Origin: Phycisphaerales bacterium
Lineage (GTDB): Bacteria > Planctomycetota > Phycisphaerae > Sedimentisphaerales > Anaerohalosphaeraceae
DNA length: 5,103 bases
NCBI GenBank assembly: GCA_003152975.1
Contig: PMBP01000172.1
Coordinates: 1-5,103 of the forward strand
Direction: 5' to 3'
Part shown: piece after piece, positions 1 through 5,103 of the stretch
Layout: every line of letters starts with the position of its first letter
Position numbering within the stretch: position 1 is the first letter of the stretch
Program-made: the position numbers and the translations under genes
Notes under the pieces: model-generated
What the model was told of the DNA's origin: nothing
Databases searched by the model: none
The model's input: the letters and a program-made list of their open reading frames with translations, nothing else

Positions 1-43
1 CTGCTTGGAATTATCGGACCACAATGTTCATCTTCTCAAAAAG

Positions 44-67
44 GACGCAACGATTGCGAATCGACGC
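44..67. repeat. Nested palindromes in the leader of the sensor gene
   Basis: Two perfect 13-bp palindromes overlap here: CGCAA-cga-TTGCG at 46-58 and CGATT-gcg-AATCG at 51-63. Both have 5-bp arms and a 3-base centre. They are bracketed by a direct repeat of GACGC at 44-48 and 63-67. In RNA the two hairpins would exclude each other; in DNA the pattern could be an operator. On the minus strand the first hairpin is followed by TCC and then five T, so it could also act as a weak terminator in that direction. The repeats are read directly; any role is a guess. The site lies about 110 bases upstream of the start codon. Confidence 0.35.
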
Positions 68-142
68 TAACTAATTGGAATTTCAAGTTTTACGCTCTGA
101 CGGGTCGATAAAATAATCAGTAGGATCGATCAAAATACGGAT

Positions 143-157
143 TGACAGGGACTGTCA
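143..157. promoter_or_regulatory. Perfect inverted repeat just upstream of the sensor start (possible operator)
   Basis: TGACAG (143-148) and CTGTCA (152-157) are exact reverse complements around a 3-base GGA centre. The repeat ends at the first base of the putative Shine-Dalgarno AGGA (157-160), 13 bases before the ATG at 171. A repressor bound here, or the corresponding small RNA hairpin, would sit on the ribosome-loading region. The repeat is directly visible. Its function is inferred, and 6-bp arms can occur by chance. Confidence 0.35.
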
Positions 158-160
158 GGA
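157..160 (+). promoter_or_regulatory. Probable weak ribosome binding site of the sensor gene
   Basis: AGGA ends 10 bases before the ATG at 171. It is short and spaced slightly long, so initiation is probably modest. Start choice does not depend on it: the frame has a TAA stop at 114-116 and no ATG, GTG or TTG between that stop and 171. No convincing -35/-10 pair was found upstream. TAAAAT at 109-114 resembles a -10 box but lacks a partner at proper spacing. Confidence 0.45.
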
Positions 161-170
161 ATCGTCACGG

Positions 171-3100
171 ATGAATAGCCCGGCCACAACGGGTCCATCG
201 ATCTTTGTACAACAGTCGGCCTCCACCGTCGAGGTCCTGACTTCCCGCGCCAATCTCCCCTCGACAGAACCTTTGGTTTTGCACAATCCTGCCGACGACC
301 TTCAAGCCATCCAGTCCAACTACGAAACCCTTTTCAATCTGGCGCCGGTCGGTTACCTGGTCGTCTATGAAGATCTGGTCATTCGCGAGGTCAACCGAAC
401 AGCCGCCTCCCTTCTTGGCATTCCCCGCTCGGAAATCCTTGGTAATCCCCTGATCGGCTACACCCAGGCCCGGTTCCGCGACTCCCTGTTGACCCATTTC
501 CGCCGGGTCTTCTCCGGCCATGAGGAATGCGTCGAGCTCGGCTTTGACAATCCGGCCGGCCGTTTCACCGCCCAACTCCACAGCGTTCGCATCCAGGATC
601 CCTCGACCGAACGCCCCCGCTGTCTGTGCTCGATGATCGACCTGTCCGGCCGGCAGAACACCCGCGAAGAACTCGTTCGCCACCAGGCCCGCCTCAAATC
701 CCTCCAGATCGAGCAGACCAAGCGGATGGCCGAACTGCAGGACCGATTGCTTGAGGAATCCACCATCCGCCGGAAGGCCCAACACGAGGCCCGTCTCCAC
801 TTCCAGGCCGTCGAGGAACGCTCGGAGGAACTGGAACGGATGCGTCAGCGACTGGCCGATCAGGCCGCCCAGCAACAGCACACCGAACAGCACCTGTCCT
901 GCCTGCAGCAACACCTGACTCGGTTGACTCAGGCCCCGCTCGATCCGCCCTCTCCGTCAAACGAGTCGGCATCTTCAGCGGCTTCGATGGCCGACGAACT
1001 CCCATCTCCGGATCATCTCCACAAACTCCATCACCGGCTTCAGGCCAGGATCTACAAGTTGGACGCCGCCCTTCGCAGACGACAGGCCGCTGTGGAGCCC
1101 AAGATCCGCCTGGTGCTTCATTTGCTGGCCCAATCGGATCGCCTTCGTATCCTTCTGGCCGAACACCCGCAACGGTCCGCCTCCGCAATTCCGGTTTCCG
1201 GGATTCAATGTCGATCGATCGAGCAATCCCTGTGGATCAACGAAACCCTGTTGCAAAAAACCTGCCGACTCAACGCCGTCGCCGCCTGGCACTATGACCC
1301 GGCCGTTCAACAGTGGTTGTTCTGTTCGGGTCTGGCCCTGCTGATGGGTCTTCGCGACGACGGACCCGAATCGGATACCGCGGCCTTCTGTGCCGCCATC
1401 GTCCCCGAAGACCGCAAATCGTTACAGCAGCTCCTGCAATCGCCTCCGCAGGATCAACCCTCGTTGGTCATCGATCATCGTATCACCCGCGCCGATGGCG
1501 CCGTTCGCCACCTCCGCCACACCGTCGAAATCCACCGCCAGCCCGACAACACGATCCGTTTGTCGGCCGCAGTTGTTGATATTACCGCCTGGAAAAAGAA
1601 TGAACTCCACCGGACCCAATGCCTCCAGCGCCTCCGTGGTCTCGGCCACGACCAGGTCGAGTGGCTCGCCGCCCAGCGGGACGAGTTGATGCTCGAACAG
1701 ACCCGCCTGCAAACCCAGATCGATGAACTACACCGCCAGCGAATTGTCATCGAGACCCGTCTCGAAACCCAGCAGACCGAACTTAGCGAACTTCGTCGGC
1801 AACACGCCGCCGAGCGCGAACAGAACCGGAATCTCGTGGCCCAGTTCCGCAAGCACAAGGACCGACTGGTCCAGCTCGTCGGCGAACGCACCCGCCAGAT
1901 TCAGGACATCCGCCAGTCCGTCGATCCCCGCCACAAAACCCAGCAGGCCCGTATCGTGGAGCTTTCCGTACAATTCCGCGAAAGCCAATCCCTCGCCGAC
2001 CAGCGGCGGCGGCAACTCGATGATATGCAACAGCATCATGCCCGCCATTCCGCCGAACTCCAGCAAACCATCGACGGGCTCACCGGGCAGCGCGATCAGC
2101 TTCAGCAGCGATTGGACAAACTGTCCTCGGTGGAGACCCAAGTCCGGGAGGTGACTCAAGTCCGCGATCACTTGATCGCGGAGTTAACCCGGGTTCGAAA
2201 GGAACTCGAGGAACAGGCCCGATCCGCCACCGCTCAAACGAAGGGTCTTCAATCCCGCTTGCACAGCCAGGCCGAACAGGCCGATCAGGCCAATGCCCAA
2301 TGGCTCGCCCAGATCCAGTCCCTTGAAACCCGGCTTACGGCCGAAACCCGGCAGGTTCAGGCCGGTCAACTCCAACTCCTCAGCGATCGTGAGTCCTTCG
2401 AGTCCCGCATCCGTGAGCTGACCGATTCTCTCGCCGCCGCCCGACAGGACCTTGAGAACCACCGCCGTATCACTGTCGAATCTCATGTCGAACACCTCGA
2501 ACAGCGTCAATCACTTCAGTCCGCCCTGACCGAAACCGAATCGAAGGCCGGCCATCTCAACGAAAATATCGAGCAGCTCCGACGCCAGCACGACGCCTTT
2601 GCCACCCAGAGCTCCGACGAAATCGATCGGCTCAAAACTGATCTGGCTGAAGCTCGGCACGACTTGCTGAGTACCCAATCTGAATGCCGCCACCTGACCG
2701 CTGAATCACAGGCCGTTCGTGGCGAAAACCTCCGCGAGGTCCAGCAGCTTCGCCACAATCTCGACTTGACCCATCAGACCGTGGCCCGCCTGCAGGAACA
2801 GCTCCAGTCCCAACAAAGCCAATCCGAACAGTCGGCCCTGGCCCTCCGTTCCGATCTGGACAACCTCCGCTCCCGCCTGAGCGAATCTCAGGCCGACTTT
2901 GAAGCATTCCTCCCCATGGTCCGCGACGATATTCATCGCCTTCTGGACCGGTTCCAGACCTCAACCGACAATGCCGAACTGCCGCGTCTGGCCTCGCAGA
3001 TCGCCGAACTGGCCGACATCGCCCACCTGTTGATCGCCACCGGCCGGATTGAAGAAATCACAACTGTGGATACGCAATCCCTCGTGGAAGGCATCCTGGA

Positions 3101-3500
3101 TTCATTTCACGACGGGATCGAGCAGACCGCCGTCCGGATCGAACTGGGTCAGTTACCCGGATGCCGCGCCGATGTCAATCTCCTCACGCAGGTTTTCGTG
3201 GAATTGGTGGACAATGCCCTGAAATTTCTCGCCCCCGATCGTCCCGGCCTGATCGCGATTACCGCCTGGACACAGGAGCGCCAGTGGCTCTATCAGATCG
3301 AAGACAACGGCATTGGAATGGCCCCCGACCAGATCGACCGGGCCTTTGAACTTGGCATCCAGTTGGCCCCCAATACCCCCGGCCGCGGCCTGGGTCTGGC
3401 TTTCGTCCGCCGGATCGTCAACCTCCATCACGGCCGCATCGAGGTCGATTCGGCGCCCGGTATCGGTACCCGAATCCTCCTGGCCCTGCCTCTCGATTGA
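171..3500 (+). CDS. Soluble PAS-PAS coiled-coil sensor protein with GHKL histidine-kinase ATPase domain
   Basis: Predicted cytoplasmic signal-transduction ATPase of 1109 residues. No hydrophobic stretch is long enough for a membrane segment. Order of parts: PAS 1 at about 46-160 (LFNLAPVGYLVV, conserved N75 in EVNRTAASLLG); coiled coil at about 160-252; Pro/Ser-rich linker at about 255-280; short helical stretch at 281-335; PAS 2 of PAS_3 type at about 360-475 (VPEDR 411-415, RADGAVRHL 440-448, VVDITAWKKNE at its end); Gln/Arg/Glu-rich coiled coil at about 475-905; degenerate DHp-like helical hairpin at about 907-958; HATPase_c at about 970-1108. The ATP-binding boxes are intact: N-box ELVDNALKF (1011-1019), G1 DNGIGM (1045-1050), F1059, and G2 GRGLGLA (1071-1077). 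The H-box region reads FEAFLPM (910-916), so Phe stands where HELRTPL-type kinases have the phosphorylated His. There is no receiver domain and no response-regulator gene in the window, so it appears to be an orphan. The ligand sensed is unknown. The family call is firm; classical autokinase activity is doubtful. Confidence 0.93.
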   Translation: MNSPATTGPSIFVQQSASTVEVLTSRANLPSTEPLVLHNPADDLQAIQSNYETLFNLAPVGYLVVYEDLVIREVNRTAASLLGIPRSEILGNPLIGYTQARFRDSLLTHFRRVFSGHEECVELGFDNPAGRFTAQLHSVRIQDPSTERPRCLCSMIDLSGRQNTREELVRHQARLKSLQIEQTKRMAELQDRLLEESTIRRKAQHEARLHFQAVEERSEELERMRQRLADQAAQQQHTEQHLSCLQQHLTRLTQAPLDPPSPSNESASSAASMADELPSPDHLHKLHHRLQARIYKLDAALRRRQAAVEPKIRLVLHLLAQSDRLRILLAEHPQRSASAIPVSGIQCRSIEQSLWINETLLQKTCRLNAVAAWHYDPAVQQWLFCSGLALLMGLRDDGPESDTAAFCAAIVPEDRKSLQQLLQSPPQDQPSLVIDHRITRADGAVRHLRHTVEIHRQPDNTIRLSAAVVDITAWKKNELHRTQCLQRLRGLGHDQVEWLAAQRDELMLEQTRLQTQIDELHRQRIVIETRLETQQTELSELRRQHAAEREQNRNLVAQFRKHKDRLVQLVGERTRQIQDIRQSVDPRHKTQQARIVELSVQFRESQSLADQRRRQLDDMQQHHARHSAELQQTIDGLTGQRDQLQQRLDKLSSVETQVREVTQVRDHLIAELTRVRKELEEQARSATAQTKGLQSRLHSQAEQADQANAQWLAQIQSLETRLTAETRQVQAGQLQLLSDRESFESRIRELTDSLAAARQDLENHRRITVESHVEHLEQRQSLQSALTETESKAGHLNENIEQLRRQHDAFATQSSDEIDRLKTDLAEARHDLLSTQSECRHLTAESQAVRGENLREVQQLRHNLDLTHQTVARLQEQLQSQQSQSEQSALALRSDLDNLRSRLSESQADFEAFLPMVRDDIHRLLDRFQTSTDNAELPRLASQIAELADIAHLLIATGRIEEITTVDTQSLVEGILDSFHDGIEQTAVRIELGQLPGCRADVNLLTQVFVELVDNALKFLAPDRPGLIAITAWTQERQWLYQIEDNGIGMAPDQIDRAFELGIQLAPNTPGRGLGLAFVRRIVNLHHGRIEVDSAPGIGTRILLALPLD

Positions 3501-3508
3501 TGCGCAAC

Positions 3509-3543
3509 AAAAAAGGACGCCGGCCCCGACTTGCCCAGCGTCC
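3509..3543 (-). terminator. Intrinsic terminator of the leftward rubrerythrin-like gene
   Basis: Read on the minus strand, GGACGCTGG (3543-3535) pairs with CCGGCGTCC (3523-3515). This gives a 9-bp stem with one T-G wobble and an 11-base loop, followed immediately by six T (3514-3509). It lies about 108 bases past the stop of the leftward gene and begins 9 bases beyond the stop of the convergent sensor gene. It should therefore stop leftward transcripts just before they run antisense into the sensor. On the plus strand the same hairpin is followed by CCTATGC, without a T-run, so it is not a good terminator for the sensor gene. Confidence 0.8.
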
Positions 3544-3651
3544 CCTATGCTAATCATTCCCGCCGCTTGTCCGCCATCGAACGGGCAACACGGGGGAAAC
3601 TCCTCTCTGCCCTGATCTCTATATCATTAAAATATATCCTGTATTCGATTA

Positions 3652-4761
3652 TTATTCCGCCGTCGCCCGTTTGATGTAGATCAGGTCAATGTCCAGCAGC
3701 GTTTTCGATCCCGACAAAATTTCCACTTCACCGAGAATCTTTTCCAGCGTCGGCGACAGCGCCCCGGTGCCGCGCTTCGACGACAGGTCGATCGGCCCCC
3801 GACCGAATGCCTGGTGCATCTTTTGCAGGTATTGCTTCTCCGGTTCTGTCAGATTATCCAAATTGATCTGCCGGTATCGATCCCACGACGCCACCATGTC
3901 CCCCACCGACGCCACATAGATCATCTCCTCGACACAGAACGCCCGTCGCGGCCCCAGCCCCCATTTCTGGTACGCGGCCGAATCGAACGCGCCCATCGCC
4001 GGGGTGGACGGCATATTCTGCGAATTCCCCGCAAACAGCGTCCGGCAATACCGTCGCACATAGGCCTTCTCGGTCTTGCTCAGTTGCGGATTGCTCTCCG
4101 AAGCCCAGATCACCTTCCAACCCCCCGTCACCGCGGTAAAATCAGTCGGCCGGCCCGAACAGATTGCGCACGCCCCGCGCGGCGAATTCGACACGATTGC
4201 CCCGCATCCCGCGCACACCCAGAATTGATTGGCGAGCTTGTTGCCCAATATGCCCAGTGACCCGCGCGCCGCCTTGGCCCAATCGAGGTGGTCGCCCTTA
4301 ACCTTCCATTCCTGCTGCACCGCCGCGATCGCCTCGGCGTTGCCCTCCGGCCGGACCATCGCCAGAAAAAGCGAGTAGCGTTTCTCAACGCCCGCCAGCG
4401 CAACATTGGTCGTCAGGTCCAAATCGTTCTTGGTCCCGTGCAGGACCACATCCCCCGACGACACATCGCCGGCCTCCTGGCCGAACGCCGCCATCAGGAG
4501 CCGGCTATTCTCGGCAAGCACTTCCTGCGACCGCGCCAACGCCGCAAACAACTGCGCAACCGCCTCGTGCCCTTCCTGCTGGGCCTGATTGGCATAGGTC
4601 AAATAGGCCTTGGCGTCCTTGTTCGCATCGGCATACAGCAATTGCAATACCGACACCGTCTCCGGGCACCGCGCGGCAGAGTATCGGCCTGCTGCCAATG
4701 TCGGATAAGAACAAAGAAAAAGCGAAACCACTGTGCTGAAAAGGAGCGTGAAAATTTTCAT
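3652..4761 (-). CDS. Exported rubrerythrin-like protein with degenerate di-iron site and unknown C-terminal domain
   Basis: The product has 369 residues; classical rubrerythrins have about 190. An N-terminal signal peptide (MKIFTLLFSTVVSLFLC..., probable cleavage after A23 or A24) predicts export, whereas rubrerythrins normally act in the cytoplasm as peroxide reductases. Residues about 34-165 look like the ferritin-like four-helix domain, with two EG turns (E63-G64, E139-G140) and Tyr at the usual place before each (Y53, Y129). Residues 180-210 form a rubredoxin-like iron site: C183-x2-C186 and C198-x2-C201, with WVCAGCG matching the family. Against the rubrerythrin pattern, the first-helix Glu is A46, the first ExxH is Q79/L82, and the second is K155/H158, so di-iron binding is doubtful while the Cys4 site looks intact. 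Residues 215-369 match nothing I recognise and carry two copies of an L-S/T-x-x-E-K-x-Y motif. ATG 4761 is chosen because it has an ideal RBS and starts the signal peptide; an upstream TTG at 4797 falls at the predicted transcription start. It is transcribed alone, convergent with the sensor gene. Confidence 0.88.
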   Translation of the reverse strand: MKIFTLLFSTVVSLFLCSYPTLAAGRYSAARCPETVSVLQLLYADANKDAKAYLTYANQAQQEGHEAVAQLFAALARSQEVLAENSRLLMAAFGQEAGDVSSGDVVLHGTKNDLDLTTNVALAGVEKRYSLFLAMVRPEGNAEAIAAVQQEWKVKGDHLDWAKAARGSLGILGNKLANQFWVCAGCGAIVSNSPRGACAICSGRPTDFTAVTGGWKVIWASESNPQLSKTEKAYVRRYCRTLFAGNSQNMPSTPAMGAFDSAAYQKWGLGPRRAFCVEEMIYVASVGDMVASWDRYRQINLDNLTEPEKQYLQKMHQAFGRGPIDLSSKRGTGALSPTLEKILGEVEILSGSKTLLDIDLIYIKRATAE

Positions 4762-4769
4762 CGTTCTGT

Positions 4770-4776
4770 CTCCTTT
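4770..4776 (-). promoter_or_regulatory. Strong Shine-Dalgarno site that fixes the start of the rubrerythrin-like gene
   Basis: On the minus strand AAAGGAG (4776-4770) is followed by 8 bases and then the ATG at 4761. This is near-ideal complementarity and spacing. It supports the 4761 start over the in-frame TTG at 4797, which would add 12 polar residues in front of the signal peptide. Confidence 0.85.
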
Positions 4777-4804
4777 CTGAATGGATACAGAAATCAATCA
4801 CCAT

Positions 4805-4833
4805 ACTATACCGCAATACCCGCCGTCGGTCAA
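4805..4833 (-). promoter_or_regulatory. Sigma70-type promoter of the rubrerythrin-like gene
   Basis: On the minus strand the -35 box TTGACC (4833-4828, five of six to TTGACA) and the -10 box TATAGT (4810-4805, five of six to TATAAT) are separated by exactly 17 bases. Transcription should start near 4798-4799, giving a leader of about 37 bases that contains the RBS. The DNA just upstream of the -35 box is AT-rich. This is the clearest promoter in the window. Confidence 0.75.
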
Positions 4834-4835
4834 TA

Positions 4836-4854
4836 CGATTATTCCTCATTATCG
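4836..4854. promoter_or_regulatory. Imperfect inverted repeat abutting the -35 box (candidate operator)
   Basis: On the minus strand CGATAAT (4854-4848), five bases, then ATAATCG (4842-4836): 7-bp arms with one mismatch, 2 bases upstream of the -35 box. It contains GATAATGA, identical to the first eight bases of the 19-bp Fur consensus; the other half fits poorly, and the spacing is not the 7-1-7 form of Fur/PerR boxes. A metal- or peroxide-responsive regulator would make sense for a rubrerythrin family gene, but that link is inference. Confidence 0.35.
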
Positions 4855-5103
4855 AACGATTTTTCAATTAAAAGCCAATAAAATTCCCATGTTTAATTCT
4901 AAAGACGCACAAATCCCCCTTTTAATTGCACGAAATCCGTTACATTCCTAATATTCACATTATCTTCACCTTTCCGTTGCCCGCCCCAATCCCCTAATCC
5001 CGGCATTAACAATCTCGGTTTTTAATATCGTTATCGCCATCTAATCCTTCCTCTTCGCACAAGGCAATCAATTATCCATTTGCCCTTTTCCATGTTCCCT
5101 CGT
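4855..5103. other. Gene-free AT-rich stretch upstream of the rubrerythrin-like promoter
   Basis: No frame on either strand carries a recognisable protein. In 4861-5103 I count 74 C, 22 G, 64 A and 83 T on the plus strand: 39.5% GC with strong strand asymmetry. It contains the G-quadruplex motif at 4980-5001 and a short minus-strand ORF with a Shine-Dalgarno-like sequence at 4966-5040 (24 codons; judged unlikely to be a gene). No tRNA, CRISPR or insertion-sequence signature was seen. The stretch runs off the window, so the far end could be the leader or edge of a neighbouring gene. Confidence 0.6.
4980..5001 (-). other. Canonical G-quadruplex motif
   Basis: On the minus strand there are four G-tracts of 3, 4, 4 and 3 bases, separated by loops ATTA, ATT and C. 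This fits the standard G3+N1-7 rule. The plus strand is the matching C-rich (i-motif) sequence. It lies about 147 bases upstream of the -35 box of the rubrerythrin-like gene, in DNA that is otherwise about 39% GC. The motif is directly visible; folding and function are not shown. Confidence 0.6.

Noticed and set aside
1..111. Possible C-terminal tails of an upstream plus-strand gene (open frames ending at TAA 68-70, 72-74 and 109-111)
   Set aside because: All three frames stay open for at least 67 bases in AT-rich DNA, none shows the GC-rich third positions of the two real genes, and no recognisable motif is present. The true frame, if any, cannot be chosen.
142..147. Exact -35 consensus TTGACA upstream of the sensor gene
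   Set aside because: Sixteen to eighteen bases downstream there is only GC-rich sequence at the start codon and no -10-like box. The TTGACA is part of the inverted repeat at 143-157.
165..914. 249-codon open frame antisense to the start of the sensor gene
   Set aside because: It lies fully opposite a well-supported PAS/coiled-coil coding region and is a by-product of that gene's codon bias. It has no domain of its own.
3515..3543. The intergenic hairpin as terminator of the sensor gene
   Set aside because: On the plus strand it is followed by CCTATGC, not a T-run; the T-run exists only on the minus strand.
3620..3639. AT-rich palindrome just after the rubrerythrin-like stop as a terminator
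   Set aside because: The pairing is only short A/T arms without a GC stem. The hairpin at 3509-3543 is a far better candidate.
4699..4713. Lipoprotein signal around C17 of the rubrerythrin-like protein
   Set aside because: FLC does not fit a lipobox (Leu instead of Gly/Ala/Ser before Cys), and a Sec cleavage site follows at A23/A24.
4762..4797. Longer start (TTG at 4797) for the rubrerythrin-like gene
   Set aside because: It falls at the predicted transcription start, has no RBS, and would put 12 polar residues before the signal peptide.

Overview
The window looks bacterial. It has two GC-rich genes, roughly 60% GC judged by eye. One has a strong Shine-Dalgarno site, a sigma70-type promoter and an intrinsic terminator. 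The genes are flanked by AT-richer intergenic DNA (about 43% GC on the left, about 39% GC in the last 243 bases, both counted). A cytoplasmic PAS-PAS-GHKL sensor with a very long coiled coil and an exported rubrerythrin-like protein would suit a large-genome anaerobe or microaerophile, for example Planctomycetota/PVC or deltaproteobacterial-type lineages. No sequence here fixes the taxon, so that is a guess.

Layout. Bases 1-170 are a leader with small inverted repeats. Bases 171-3500 (+) encode an 1109-residue soluble sensor-kinase-like protein: PAS, coiled coil, Pro/Ser-rich linker, PAS, coiled-coil rod of about 430 residues, degenerate DHp hairpin, GHKL ATPase. Bases 3501-3651 are a convergent intergenic region. 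It carries a good intrinsic terminator that reads on the minus strand. Bases 3652-4761 (-) encode a 369-residue secreted rubrerythrin-like protein: signal peptide, ferritin-like four-helix region, rubredoxin-like Cys4 site, and an unrecognised C-terminal half. Its RBS and promoter are readable at 4770-4776 and 4805-4833. From the promoter to 5103 there is no convincing gene. That stretch holds a possible operator, a canonical G-quadruplex motif on the minus strand, and an extreme C-over-G bias on the plus strand.

How the genes relate. They are convergent, with separate signals, so they are not an operon, and nothing in the window links them functionally. Each is an atypical member of a known family. 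The kinase keeps all ATP-binding boxes but has Phe where the phospho-accepting His of the H-box should be. The rubrerythrin keeps its Cys4 site and one ligand His but seems to have lost most di-iron ligands. I did not find a self-contained new multi-gene system. The best leads are these two degenerate active sites, the duplicated motif in the unknown domain, and the structured right-hand intergenic region.
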